Below, in pieces: positions 7,260-15,821 of a stretch of DNA of 64,000 nucleotides. The stretch comes from a virus. The notes beneath the pieces were generated by a model. It was given only the letters and a program-made list of their open reading frames with translations. It was not told the origin of the DNA and searched no databases. The stretch covers positions 56,752 through 120,751 of the IMG/VR virus record IMGVR_UViG_3300047510_002627. One strand, 5' to 3'. Position 1 is the first letter of the stretch; the number at the start of each line of letters is the position of its first letter. A program made the translations under genes and the position numbers.

Positions 7260-9438
7260 AGTAAAGGGCGGCGTTGCCCGCATCCTTGCAACTGAAAACT
7301 TGATTGTTGAGCACCGCAAGTGCCAAACTGCTCAATTCAATGTTCAAACCCGTGTTCTAACTCTCCCAATGTGGGATCGAGCATCTGAAGAAGTATTTGA
7401 TCTCCTCGTTGCCCATGAAGTTGGACATGCTCTTTACACCCCCGATGTCAATTGGATTGTTGATCGTAAAATTCCTCCAGGTTATGTGAACGTAGTTGAA
7501 GATGCTCGCATCGAGAAATTGATGAAGCGTCGTTATCCTGGACTCCCTAAAACCTTTTATCGTGGTTATTCTCAAATGCATGAGGATGACTTCTTTGAAC
7601 TCAAAGATGACAAGATTGATACTTTTAGTTTGATTGATCGTATTAATCTTTATTTTAAAATCGGCAATTTCCTGGATCTTCACTTTGATAGTGTTGAGCA
7701 ACGGTTTGTTGACATGGTTGAAAATGCAGAAACTTTTGATGAAGTGTTGAATATTTCTGAGGAAATTTACAACTATTCTAAAAAAGAAAAGGAAGTAGTC
7801 AAGGAAAACGTTCCTGCACAAGTCGATCTCACCCAGGAATCTGGTGGTGCTGGGGATTTTTGTGAACCTCAAGTTCCTCAAGAATCTGGTGATTCTGACG
7901 AAGGGGAGGAGAAAGATAGTGGAGAAGATTCTACTGAAAATAGTGGTGCTCTAAATCCAGATTTTGAATCTTCTAGCGGTGATCAACCTAAAAGTACTAA
8001 TGATTCCACTGATTCATCTGCAGGAAAGGGCGATGAAGAAAAGTCTATTACTGATGAAATTCTGAATCGCAAACTTTCATCTTTGATCAATGATAATGCT
8101 CAACATGATAATTTGTATCTTGAATTTCCTGAATTTAAACTTGAATCCTTTGTGGCATCGAACAATGAAATTCATCAATATTTGAGTGGAGAATTTGCTG
8201 CTCAGCAAGAGCATTGTCCTGTTTACATTAATGGGGAATCTATTTTTTATAATGCAGACCAAACTTATCAAGAATACAAATCTTCTTGCATGAAAGAAGT
8301 GAATTATCTTGTCAAAGAATTTGAATGTAAAAAAGCAGCAGATTCTTATTCCCGTGCTTCTGTATCTAAAACTGGAGTTTTGGATTGCAATAAACTACAC
8401 ACGTATAAGTTGACGGATGACATCTTTAAAAAGGTGACTACCATTCCAGATGGTAAGAATCATGGATTGATTTTTATTCTTGATTGGTCTGGTTCTATGG
8501 GAAATACTATTCTTCCTACTCTGAAACAACTTTACAATCTTATCAATTTCTGTAAAAAGTGTTCAATTCCTTTTGATGTATATGCTTTTACTCAGAATTG
8601 GAAAACGGCACCTATTGATGTGAATCCATATGTTCGTAAAAATGGAACCATGAAAATGGACATCGAATTCTCTCTCATGAATTTGTTTACAAGTTCTGTT
8701 AGCAATCGTGAGTTGGAAAAGCAAATGAAGAATATTTGGAGGGTTGTATATGCTCTTAAAAACTGGACTCCGTATTCTTATCCTGCTCGTCTCAGTCTTT
8801 CTGGGACTCCTTTGAATGAAACCATGATGTGTCTTCGTAAAATTATCCCCCAATTTCAAAAAAAGAATAAAGCACAAAAGGTTCATTGCATTGTTTTGAC
8901 TGATGGTGAAGGTAATCCTTTGAATTATGATAAGGAAGTTCCTTCTCGTAATAATCCTAATGAAGCTTATCTTGGAAATGGTTCGGTTTTTTATCACAAT
9001 GGTAATGTCTTTCTTCGTAATCGTGTTACTGGAAAAGTTCGCAAATTCCTAAAACATGCCCCTTACAGTCATCAAGACACTATTCTTCAATCCATTAAAG
9101 ACGAATTTCCGAGTGTAAACTTCATTGCTTTTCGTATTGTTGAAAGTGGGCATGATGTGAATAAACTTCTGGATCAATATGTTCCTTTTTCAGAAAATGA
9201 CAAAAAGTATAAAGTTCTTGATATTTGGAAAAAGTTTAAAACATTTAGTATTGATTCTACTCCTTATGACAAATATTTTGGACTTGGTAATTCTCAATTG
9301 AATAACACGGTTGACCATTTGGAACAACTTGAAGATGGTGCAACTAAGATTCAAATTCGTAATGCAATGCGTAAAACTCTTTCTACTAAAAAAATGAACA
9401 AGAAAATCCTTTCGGAGTTTATCGAACTGGTCGCATAG
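7243..9438 (+). CDS. VWA-domain zinc metallopeptidase-like protein (CobT-like partner of MoxR ATPase)
   Basis: 731 residues. Near the N-terminus is a zinc-protease motif HEVGH (H58-E59..H62), then a Ser/Glu/Asp-rich linker at about 200-265. A von Willebrand A domain follows, with a MIDAS DWSGS at 414-418 and LTDGEG further on. VWA proteins of this class pair with MoxR/CobS-type AAA ATPases to remodel or insert metals into target proteins; the ATPase follows 95 bp downstream. Start at 7243 keeps an in-frame, well-conserved-looking N-terminus and fits the leader. Cyanophage annotations often call this cobT or peptidase; a cobalamin role is not shown here. Confidence 0.8.
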   Translation: MSVNYEVKGGVARILATENLIVEHRKCQTAQFNVQTRVLTLPMWDRASEEVFDLLVAHEVGHALYTPDVNWIVDRKIPPGYVNVVEDARIEKLMKRRYPGLPKTFYRGYSQMHEDDFFELKDDKIDTFSLIDRINLYFKIGNFLDLHFDSVEQRFVDMVENAETFDEVLNISEEIYNYSKKEKEVVKENVPAQVDLTQESGGAGDFCEPQVPQESGDSDEGEEKDSGEDSTENSGALNPDFESSSGDQPKSTNDSTDSSAGKGDEEKSITDEILNRKLSSLINDNAQHDNLYLEFPEFKLESFVASNNEIHQYLSGEFAAQQEHCPVYINGESIFYNADQTYQEYKSSCMKEVNYLVKEFECKKAADSYSRASVSKTGVLDCNKLHTYKLTDDIFKKVTTIPDGKNHGLIFILDWSGSMGNTILPTLKQLYNLINFCKKCSIPFDVYAFTQNWKTAPIDVNPYVRKNGTMKMDIEFSLMNLFTSSVSNRELEKQMKNIWRVVYALKNWTPYSYPARLSLSGTPLNETMMCLRKIIPQFQKKNKAQKVHCIVLTDGEGNPLNYDKEVPSRNNPNEAYLGNGSVFYHNGNVFLRNRVTGKVRKFLKHAPYSHQDTILQSIKDEFPSVNFIAFRIVESGHDVNKLLDQYVPFSENDKKYKVLDIWKKFKTFSIDSTPYDKYFGLGNSQLNNTVDHLEQLEDGATKIQIRNAMRKTLSTKKMNKKILSEFIELVA

Positions 9439-9471
9439 TGGACAGTTCGCAGGGTGTCCACTCTGGACACC
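9437..9471 (+). promoter_or_regulatory. Two competing hairpins between VWA and MoxR genes
   Basis: AGTGGACA (9437-9444) can pair with TGTCCACT (9455-9462). The latter also forms the perfect alternative stem GGTGTCCA (9453-9460)/TGGACACC (9464-9471) with a 3-base loop. The two folds exclude each other. No U-run follows, so a switch or processing site is more likely than a simple terminator. Confidence 0.55.
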
Positions 9472-9491
9472 CACCACCCCCATCCATGCTC

Positions 9492-9524
9492 TATACTTAC
9501 TTCAGTTCAAACAAACACCACCAA
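9492..9524 (+). promoter_or_regulatory. Leader element before the MoxR gene, copy of the VWA leader
   Basis: TATACT at 9492-9497, then a TTCAGT block and a CA-rich tract (AAACAAACACCACC) up to ATG 9525/9534. It matches the block at 7214-7242 in order and spacing. Confidence 0.5.
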
Positions 9525-9533
9525 ATGATTTCC

Positions 9534-10655
9534 ATGACTAACGATCAAATCATCGAAGAACTCAAGTCCCTTTACGGAACTGAGATCACCACTAGTGATG
9601 TCAATGCATATTGTGCAATGCATGACATTTCTTATCCCACCATCACTCGCCGCCTTGAAAATTATAAGAGTGGTCGTGGTCGGTGGAATCTTGAAGTGAC
9701 TCAGGAACGAGTTGCTGAAATTGAAACCGCTTACAACTCTCCGTCTGCAATTCCCGCCCAAGAAAAGCAATGCATGATTCCTGCAAGGGATGATTCGTTT
9801 GTTCCTTTTGGCAATTTTGCCGATGTTAAAAAAATTATTAAATCTGAGATTTTCTATCCTGTGTTCATCACTGGTCTCTCTGGTAACGGTAAGACCTTCA
9901 GTGTCGAGCAAGCATGTGCTCAACTGAAACGTGAACTGATTCGTGTCAACATTACTATTGAAACTGATGAAGATGATCTTATCGGGGGTTTCCGCCTTCT
10001 CAATGGGGATACTGCTTGGCACAACGGTCCCGTCATTGAAGCACTGGAGCGAGGAGCAATCCTGCTTCTTGATGAAATTGACCTTGCCAGCAACAAAATC
10101 CTGTGCCTCCAGTCCATTCTTGAAGGTAAAGGTGTCTTCCTGAAGAAGATCGGTCGTTATGTGAAACCTGCTCCTGGTTTCAATGTCATTGCCACTGCAA
10201 ACACCAAGGGTAAGGGTTCTGATGATGGTCGTTTCATCGGCACCAACGTGCTCAACGAGGCATTCCTGGAACGATTCCCTGTGACCATGGAGCAGTCCTA
10301 TCCCTCTCCTGCAACTGAGCAAAAGATCCTTGAAGGCACTGCTCTGGATCTTGGGGTGGAAGATACCGACTTCTGCAAACGACTCGTTGACTGGGCAGAT
10401 AACATCCGTAAAACCTTCTTTGACGGTGGTGTGGATGAGATTATCAGCACTCGTCGTCTAGTCCACATCATTCGTGCTTATAGCATCTTTGGTAACAAAG
10501 AGAAAGCATTGAAATCCTGCATCAATCGCTTTGATGAAGAGACCAAACAGATTTTCATTCAAACTTATGATAAGTTCGATGCTGATTTCAATGCTAATGA
10601 AGCAGAAGAAGATGCTCCTGAAGGAAAAATTGTTATCGAGGAAAATTCCTATTGA
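9534..10655 (+). CDS. MoxR/CobS-type AAA+ ATPase
   Basis: 373 residues from ATG 9534 (in-frame ATGs at 9486 and 9525 are alternatives; the frame extends to a GTG at 9438, but that lies in the hairpins). An N-terminal helix-turn-helix-like part (AYCAMHDISYPTITRRL) precedes the ATPase. Walker A GLSGNGKT has K120, Walker B ILLLDEID has D180-E181, and FNVIATANT looks like sensor 1. MoxR ATPases act as chaperones for VWA proteins, so this is the likely motor for the 731-residue VWA/HExxH protein. Richer in C-ending codons than the replication genes around it. Confidence 0.85.
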   Translation: MTNDQIIEELKSLYGTEITTSDVNAYCAMHDISYPTITRRLENYKSGRGRWNLEVTQERVAEIETAYNSPSAIPAQEKQCMIPARDDSFVPFGNFADVKKIIKSEIFYPVFITGLSGNGKTFSVEQACAQLKRELIRVNITIETDEDDLIGGFRLLNGDTAWHNGPVIEALERGAILLLDEIDLASNKILCLQSILEGKGVFLKKIGRYVKPAPGFNVIATANTKGKGSDDGRFIGTNVLNEAFLERFPVTMEQSYPSPATEQKILEGTALDLGVEDTDFCKRLVDWADNIRKTFFDGGVDEIISTRRLVHIIRAYSIFGNKEKALKSCINRFDEETKQIFIQTYDKFDADFNANEAEEDAPEGKIVIEENSY

Positions 10656-10680
10656 CAATGAAGTAGAAACCTGATATGAT
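10652..10680 (+). promoter_or_regulatory. Consensus sigma70-type promoter before the clamp operon
   Basis: TTGACA (10652-10657), 17-bp spacer, TATGAT (10675-10680). It overlaps the end of the MoxR gene and should start transcription of the DUF3310-gp45-gp44-gp62-regA block. It has the CAAT..ATTG dyad spacing also seen at the tRNA promoters. Confidence 0.9.
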
Positions 10681-10681
10681 T

Positions 10682-10709
10682 GGGAGAGGTAATTATGCTT
10701 CTCCCCTTT
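10682..10709 (+). terminator. Hairpin plus U-run overlapping the promoter start point
   Basis: GGGAGA (10682-10687) pairs with TCTCCC (10700-10705), then CTTTTT. It probably ends the MoxR transcript, yet lies exactly where the promoter at 10652-10680 would start RNA, and ATG 10712 follows the T-run. Confidence 0.7.
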
Positions 10710-10711
10710 TT

Positions 10712-11275
10712 ATGGAAAATAATCAAAGTATGTTTGAGGCAGCAGCAAATTTAAATAAAAATCCAGTTAATTTGCCAAACGATCTTAGACAACTTCTAAA
10801 TCAATTATCCGAAGAAGATACTGCATGTGCAGAATGCTATGCAACCGCTCCTGATTGGACAAGACTAACTCCAAACATGCCATCAATTTTGAAGGAGAAC
10901 TCTCAAATGAATGGCCCAAAAATTAATGAAGAACAATTTGAAACTCTCCCCGAAATGCAAAAACAAAACCAAAGCAATTTAAGTAAGGAATCCAATAATG
11001 GGTTTTGGAAATATAATGAAGATAAAATTCTTAAGCAATTGGAAAGTTACATTTCAAGTACTTATAGTCAGCATTATGTTGACCGAACTGGAAATGGAAC
11101 GGAGCAAACTCTAGATAAAATTAAACATAATCGTCGTGAGGGGTTTTGTGCTGGTAATGTTACCAAGTACATTGATCGATATGATACAAAAGGAACTCCC
11201 CGAGCAGATTTGTTTAAAGTTCTTCATTATACAATTCTTCTCATCAACCATCTTGACCTGATTGAAAATAAGTGA
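10712..11275 (+). CDS. DUF3310-like protein
   Basis: 187 residues from ATG 10712; a longer frame beginning inside the -10 box is unlikely. The C-terminal 75 residues carry the pattern YSQHYVDR..GFCAGNVTKYIDRYDTKG..ADLFKVLHYTILLINHLD, which resembles the DUF3310 family of phage proteins, sometimes called nucleotide-kinase-like without proof. The N-terminal 100 residues are polar, low in pattern, and have no recognised domain. First gene of the clamp operon; the sliding clamp starts 2 bp after its stop. Confidence 0.65.
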   Translation: MENNQSMFEAAANLNKNPVNLPNDLRQLLNQLSEEDTACAECYATAPDWTRLTPNMPSILKENSQMNGPKINEEQFETLPEMQKQNQSNLSKESNNGFWKYNEDKILKQLESYISSTYSQHYVDRTGNGTEQTLDKIKHNRREGFCAGNVTKYIDRYDTKGTPRADLFKVLHYTILLINHLDLIENK

Positions 11276-11277
11276 TT

Positions 11278-11946
11278 ATGAAACTCTCTGAAAAAACTAC
11301 CAGCATCCTCAAAAATTTCTCTGTAATTAATAGTTCAATTCTTTTTAAGAAGGGAAATCGACTTCGTACTATTTCGGTAATGAAAAACATTTACGCTGAA
11401 GCAGTTGTGACAGAAGATTTTCCAAAAGATTTTGGAGTTTATGATCTCCCTCAATTTCTTGGAGGATTGAATCTTTATAAGCAACCAGAACTCATTTTTG
11501 ATAATGATGGGTATGTTGTCATTAAAGAAGGTAAGTCACGATCCAAGTTCTTCTTTGCTAGTCAAAATACTATTGTAACTCCTCCCGATAAAGAAATTTC
11601 TCTCAATTCTGAAGATGTGTTCTTTCAAATTGACACAAATCAACTAGATAAACTGATCAAAGCATCCAATACTTATCAAGCACCAGATTTGTCTGTTATT
11701 GGTAAAAATGGTGAAGTTGATTTGATTGTAAGGGACAAGAAAAATGATACCTCTAACGACTTTTCATTTAATGTTGGAGAAACTGATTTGGATTTTTCTT
11801 TGAATTTTAAAGTGGAGAATCTTAAGATTATTACGGGATCTTATGAAGTTGCAATCTCAAAAAATAATCTTGCTAGATTTAAAAGTAAAGATTATGATCT
11901 GACATACTATATTGCTCTTGAACCAGATTCTTCATTTAATGAATGA
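11278..11946 (+). CDS. gp45: gp45 sliding clamp
   Basis: 222 residues from ATG 11278 (T4 gp45 228); an in-frame GTG at 11272 is less likely. Trimeric processivity ring for gp43 and, in T4-like phages, activator of gp55-directed late transcription. Hallmarks shared with T4 are MKLSEKTTSILKNFSVINSSI at the N-terminus, VYDLPQFLGGLNL and the C-terminal YYIALEPDSSFNE. Stop overlaps the next ATG by 4 bp. It precedes the clamp loader gp44 by two small genes. Confidence 0.95.
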   Translation: MKLSEKTTSILKNFSVINSSILFKKGNRLRTISVMKNIYAEAVVTEDFPKDFGVYDLPQFLGGLNLYKQPELIFDNDGYVVIKEGKSRSKFFFASQNTIVTPPDKEISLNSEDVFFQIDTNQLDKLIKASNTYQAPDLSVIGKNGEVDLIVRDKKNDTSNDFSFNVGETDLDFSLNFKVENLKIITGSYEVAISKNNLARFKSKDYDLTYYIALEPDSSFNE

Positions 11947-12161
11947 ATTCAAATACCCTTAGAATTTTAGGAAGTGTACTACTTGTAGTAGGGTACTTCC
12001 TTGTTTTGTATGTAGATATGAAAATCGGATGTACTGTCCGATTGGTTGGGAACTTGGCAATGATCCCATTTGCTGTTAAGATACGTACATGGGATGTCGT
12101 TGTTCTGGAAGCATTCTTTTCATTCATCGACCTCTCAAAAATTATTGAACTTTCATTATGA
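11943..12161 (+). CDS. Small membrane protein, unknown
   Basis: 72 residues with two hydrophobic stretches (LRILGSVLLVVGYFLVLYV and a second around LVGNLAMIPFAV) separated by a short loop with a cysteine. Overlaps gp45 by 4 bp and the next gene by 4 bp, so it belongs to the operon. No family recognised. Confidence 0.6.
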   Translation: MNSNTLRILGSVLLVVGYFLVLYVDMKIGCTVRLVGNLAMIPFAVKIRTWDVVVLEAFFSFIDLSKIIELSL

Positions 12162-12670
12162 ACATCTTTGTTACTTCACCATGGCCTGCGGAATCTGCTA
12201 TTTGTCTACCAGATAAGCACATTGTTAAAATGCCTCTAGAGTGCTGTCAGATGCTTTCCATTGTGGCATCGGAAAAATGGGGACACGGGTATGGATACCT
12301 TTATAAGACCGATCACACCCCGTACAAGACCGATAAGGGGGCATTCAGGAATCATCCATGCACCATCTGGGCAGCAGAGTCGATTCACAATGCTTATTGG
12401 TTGATTAAACATGGACTTAATTTGTGCGATGAGTATTCCTTGAGATATGGTAAAACCCACGCTTGCTACAAAACTCTTGTGGATTCCTTTTACTTATTTC
12501 CTAAAGGTAAAATTGACCAAGTAACATCATTTGCCCGTGCTATGCCAGATGAATATAAACTTGACACAAGCATTGACACTTTTACTGCTTACAAGATGTA
12601 TATCGCATCCAAACCTTGGGTTGCATCTAATTATCTTCGTATGCCGCAACGTAAACCTGAATGGATTTAA
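12158..12670 (+). CDS. Conserved phage protein, DKHIVKM/HPCTIW type
   Basis: 170 residues. The pattern MNIFVTSP..DKHIVKMPLECCQMLS..HPCTIWAAES..YWLIKHGLNLCDEYSLRYGKTHACY is one I recognise from many phage proteins of unknown role; some are loosely annotated as pyrimidine-dimer glycosylase, which I cannot confirm. Conserved Asp, His, Cys and Trp residues suggest an enzyme. Overlaps the upstream membrane gene by 4 bp and ends 3 bp before gp44. Confidence 0.6.
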   Translation: MNIFVTSPWPAESAICLPDKHIVKMPLECCQMLSIVASEKWGHGYGYLYKTDHTPYKTDKGAFRNHPCTIWAAESIHNAYWLIKHGLNLCDEYSLRYGKTHACYKTLVDSFYLFPKGKIDQVTSFARAMPDEYKLDTSIDTFTAYKMYIASKPWVASNYLRMPQRKPEWI

Positions 12671-12673
12671 ATT

Positions 12674-13621
12674 ATGAGTAACACTGATTTTCTTTGGGTC
12701 GAGCAATATAGACCCCAAACTATTGATGAATGCATTCTTCCGGAAAGAACCAAAGAAACATTCAAGCAGTTTGTAAATAAGGGTGAAATTCCTAATCTAC
12801 TTCTTGCTGGACCTCCAGGAGTTGGTAAAACCACAGTTGCAAAGGCATTGTGCTCCGAACTTGGAGTTGATTTTTATTATATTAATGGTTCTGATGAAGG
12901 TCGATTTCTTGACACTGTGAGGAATCAAGCAAAAAACTTTGCATCTACTGTTTCCATCACATCTGATGCAAAACATAAAGTTATTATTATTGATGAGGCA
13001 GACAATACTGGAAATGATGTCCAACTTTTGTTGAGGGCAAATATTGAACAATTTAGTAGTAATTGTAGATTTATTTTCACCTGCAACTATAAGAACAAGA
13101 TTATTGAACCACTACATAGTCGGTGTGCTGTAATTGAGTTTTCTTTGAAGGGTAAAGATAAATCTAAATTGGCGGGAGAATTTCTTCAAAGATTGGAAGA
13201 TATTCTTGATGAAAATTTAGTTTCTTACGATGAAAAAGTTCTAATTCAATTGGTTAAAAATTATTTTCCAGATTGGAGAAGAGTCCTAAATGAATGTCAA
13301 AGATATTCTGCCGGAGGTAAAATTGATTCTGGTATCCTTGCAATGTTTTCTGATGTTGCAGTTGATGATTTGATCGACAATTTGAAGGGTAAAAAATTTA
13401 ATGATGTTCGTAAATGGGTTGTGTCAAACCTTGATAATGACGCAAGCACTATTCTTCGTAAAATTTATGACGCTTGCTATGAAAAATTGACACCAGCGAG
13501 TATTCCTATTGCAATTTTAATTGTTGCAAAGTATCAGTATCAATCAGCATTTGTTGCCGATCAGGAAATTAACCTACTTGCAGCATTAACTGAAATCATG
13601 GTAGAATGTGAGTTTAAATGA
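12674..13621 (+). CDS. gp44: gp44 clamp-loader large subunit
   Basis: 315 residues (T4 gp44 319). RFC/DnaX-like AAA+ ATPase; four copies with one gp62 open and load gp45 at primer ends. Opening FLWVEQYRPQTIDECILP is typical. Walker A GPPGVGKT is at 46-53, Walker B IIIDEAD has D107-E108, and the arginine-finger motif HSRC lies near 146-149. Its partner gp62 is two genes downstream rather than adjacent as in T4. Confidence 0.95.
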   Translation: MSNTDFLWVEQYRPQTIDECILPERTKETFKQFVNKGEIPNLLLAGPPGVGKTTVAKALCSELGVDFYYINGSDEGRFLDTVRNQAKNFASTVSITSDAKHKVIIIDEADNTGNDVQLLLRANIEQFSSNCRFIFTCNYKNKIIEPLHSRCAVIEFSLKGKDKSKLAGEFLQRLEDILDENLVSYDEKVLIQLVKNYFPDWRRVLNECQRYSAGGKIDSGILAMFSDVAVDDLIDNLKGKKFNDVRKWVVSNLDNDASTILRKIYDACYEKLTPASIPIAILIVAKYQYQSAFVADQEINLLAALTEIMVECEFK

Positions 13622-13631
13622 GGTATTAAAA

Positions 13632-13925
13632 ATGTTGAATGTAAAACTTGTTAGAATGTCCAGTGGTGAAGATGTTATTACTAATATAGTCGAAGAGACT
13701 GATTCACACATTAAACTAAAAAATCCTATTGTGTCCTTTCCAACTCAAGAAGGCAGAATCGGATTTGTTCCTTGGTCTCCTTTGATCGATAAAAAAAATC
13801 CAGAAATGGAAGTTTCTAAGAATTTTATCGTTTACATTGCGGATCCAGATGTAACGATTGTTGAACAGTACAATCAAATGTTTGGAAGTAAACTTGTAAC
13901 TCCAAATAAAGATCTTATTCTCTGA
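13632..13925 (+). CDS. Small Sm-like/SH3-barrel-type phage protein (paralogue 2)
   Basis: 97 residues from ATG 13632; a GTG 24 bp upstream overlaps gp44 and is less likely. It opens VKLVRMSSGEDVITNIVEE, then LKNPIVSFP..GFVPWSPL and SKNFIVYIADPDVTIVEQY, the same strand order as the genes at 2203 and 16486. Function unknown; an RNA- or protein-binding small barrel is an inference. Its stop codon shares a base with the next start (13925). Confidence 0.6.
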   Translation: MLNVKLVRMSSGEDVITNIVEETDSHIKLKNPIVSFPTQEGRIGFVPWSPLIDKKNPEMEVSKNFIVYIADPDVTIVEQYNQMFGSKLVTPNKDLIL

Positions 13926-14983
13926 TGTTATCACCCGAACAAGCAATTTGGGCAGCAGATCAATTTATTGACTACTACTCAAAATTCAATAGAATTGATG
14001 ATTATCTTAGATTTGTAAAGAATAGTAGAATTATGGAATCCTCTGGTAAATTATTTGGACCAGAGTATGAAATATTTTCAGATTTCAATATTCATCCAAT
14101 GGATATGGATTTTAAAATTTGCGTAGTTGATACTTCTGCAAAACCTAAATCCAAATATAATCAAGATCTTTATGCTGAAATTTTGAATGATACGGCATCA
14201 AATGCAATAGAAGAAGCAATTCCAGGAAGAACATTGAAATGGATAGTTGAAGAAACCAATACCAATAAAATTGTTGGAGTGATTAGATTTGGGTCTCCAA
14301 CAATAAACAGTAAACCTCGTAATGATTATTTCGGTGAAGTCCTTCCTCTATCTGATATTAACTCTCATTTTGTCATGGGTTTTAATATTGTTCCTACTCA
14401 ACCTTTTGGATTCAATTACTTGGGAGGGAAATTACTGGCCCTTTTAGCTTCATCAAATGAACTAAAGCGTCAATTTGATTCAAAGTATGGTACGGATCTT
14501 AAGTATTTTGAAACCACATCTTTATATGGAACAACTAAAGGTGTATCTATGTATGATGGACTTAAACCATATATTAAACATATAGGGGATACTGAAAGTA
14601 AATTTCTTCCTCTATTTCATGATGATTACTTTCGTGAAATGTTTTGGTGGTTTAATAATAATGCCAACGGTGGAGAACGATTAATCTCTGCCGACAAATC
14701 TTCTAAAAAATTGAAAATTCAAACCAAGATGATTTCAATCATCACAAAGTCTCTTCAAGATGCTTCAAAGTTACATGAGTTTAAACAATGTATTGAACAT
14801 GCCAAATCTTTAACTGAGAAAAAAAGATATTACTTATCAAAATTTGGATATGAAGTTGAAGAGGTAATTCAATGGTGGAAAAGAAAATCTACAAAAAGAT
14901 ATGAGAAATTGAAAAATTCAGGACTTCTTAGAACTGAACTTGAATTGTGGAAACCTGGAGTTGATTTGGAGATTATCCGATGA
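13925..14983 (+). CDS. DruA/DUF4338-like protein
   Basis: 352 residues. The middle reads KIVGVIRFGSP, then NSHFVMGFNIVPTQPFGFNYLGGKLLALL and YGTDLKYFETTSLYGTTKG. This order (G-x-x-R-F-G, a conserved mid region with N..G-G-K-L-L, then YG..ETT..GT) resembles the DUF4338 domain of DruA from the Druantia defence system. The C-terminal 100 residues are basic and helical with WWKRKSTKRYEK. It sits between gp44 and gp62 and overlaps gp62 by 4 bp, so it is expressed with the clamp loader. Role unknown; similarity to DruA is by pattern only. Confidence 0.55.
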   Translation: MLSPEQAIWAADQFIDYYSKFNRIDDYLRFVKNSRIMESSGKLFGPEYEIFSDFNIHPMDMDFKICVVDTSAKPKSKYNQDLYAEILNDTASNAIEEAIPGRTLKWIVEETNTNKIVGVIRFGSPTINSKPRNDYFGEVLPLSDINSHFVMGFNIVPTQPFGFNYLGGKLLALLASSNELKRQFDSKYGTDLKYFETTSLYGTTKGVSMYDGLKPYIKHIGDTESKFLPLFHDDYFREMFWWFNNNANGGERLISADKSSKKLKIQTKMISIITKSLQDASKLHEFKQCIEHAKSLTEKKRYYLSKFGYEVEEVIQWWKRKSTKRYEKLKNSGLLRTELELWKPGVDLEIIR

Positions 14984-15366
14984 CTATTGAATTGAAAGAC
15001 TGGTTAAATTCTATAAACTATACAAAAGAAAATTTGATGGAGGGTGACCCATCGAATAAAAAAGAATATCCATCTTATATTATTAATAGATGTTTGTCCG
15101 GACATTTGGATTGTGTTTTATTTGCTAATGAAATTAACAAATATCCAAGTCTGGATAAGGATCTTCAATATTTGTTTTTTATAAATACATTGAGGAAAAA
15201 GAAGAGATTCTCTCCCTGGCTCCGTAAGGATAGTGTAAAAGATTTGGAATGTGTTAAGCAATACTATGGTTATAGTAATGAAAAAGCATCCCAGGCTTTA
15301 AAGATCCTTAGAAATGATCAAATTAATTGGATCAAACAACGACTTGATATTGGCGGATTAACATGA
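14980..15366 (+). CDS. gp62: gp62 clamp-loader small subunit
   Basis: 128 residues, shorter than T4 gp62 (187). Partner of gp44 in loading gp45. Segments NRCLSGHLDCVLFANEINKYPSLD and INTLRKKKRFSPWLRKDS match the T4 pattern (NALSQFPE.., PRGKRYGKWAK). Overlaps the DruA-like gene and regA by 4 bp each. Confidence 0.88.
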   Translation: MTIELKDWLNSINYTKENLMEGDPSNKKEYPSYIINRCLSGHLDCVLFANEINKYPSLDKDLQYLFFINTLRKKKRFSPWLRKDSVKDLECVKQYYGYSNEKASQALKILRNDQINWIKQRLDIGGLT

Positions 15367-15800
15367 CAAACCAAACTATTGAACCTCAAGTAAATTGGTC
15401 TCCCGACATGATGGTAGAAGTTACCCTTAGGGAACCAGACGATTTCTTAAAAGTAAGAGAAACCCTTACAAGAATCGGAGTAGCATCGAGAAAAGAAAAA
15501 AAATTGTATCAAAGTGCCCATATTTTACATAAACAGGGTAGATACTACATCACTCATTTTAAGGAATTGTTTGCTTTGGACGGCAAACATGCAAACCTTA
15601 CTGTGAATGATGTTCAAAGAAGAAACCGTATTATTCGACTTCTTTCGGATTGGGGACTTATTGAAGTAATTGATGAGGAAAAAATTATGGATATTGCACC
15701 TCTCAATCAAATCAAGGTCATTGCGTACAAAGAAAAAAACGAATGGATTCTTGAACAAAAATATAATATCGGTGTTAAAAAAAGAACAGTTTCTGAGTAA
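15363..15800 (+). CDS. regA: RegA translational repressor
   Basis: 145 residues (T4 RegA 122). Binds start regions of early mRNAs and blocks ribosomes. Strong match in MMVEVTLREPDDFLKVRETLTRIGVA, KLYQSAHILHKQGRYYITHFKELFALDG and LLSDWGLIEVI. It has a 14-residue N-terminal extension relative to T4. The position after gp62 is as in T4 (45-44-62-regA-43). A terminator follows 22 bp after its stop. Confidence 0.95.
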   Translation: MTNQTIEPQVNWSPDMMVEVTLREPDDFLKVRETLTRIGVASRKEKKLYQSAHILHKQGRYYITHFKELFALDGKHANLTVNDVQRRNRIIRLLSDWGLIEVIDEEKIMDIAPLNQIKVIAYKEKNEWILEQKYNIGVKKRTVSE

Positions 15801-15821
15801 TTCGGAAAACACTATAGAATA

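Noticed and set aside
7357-7881. 174-residue minus-strand frame over the VWA gene
   Set aside because: Shadow of the HExxH-VWA gene; protein has no pattern.
9507-10322. 271-residue minus-strand frame over the MoxR gene
   Set aside because: Antisense to a clear AAA ATPase; no independent signal supports it.
7243-10655. Cobaltochelatase (cobS/cobT) function in the strict sense
   Set aside because: Only the ATPase and VWA partner types are present, no CobN; the HExxH motif suggests another use, so the cob symbols were not assigned.
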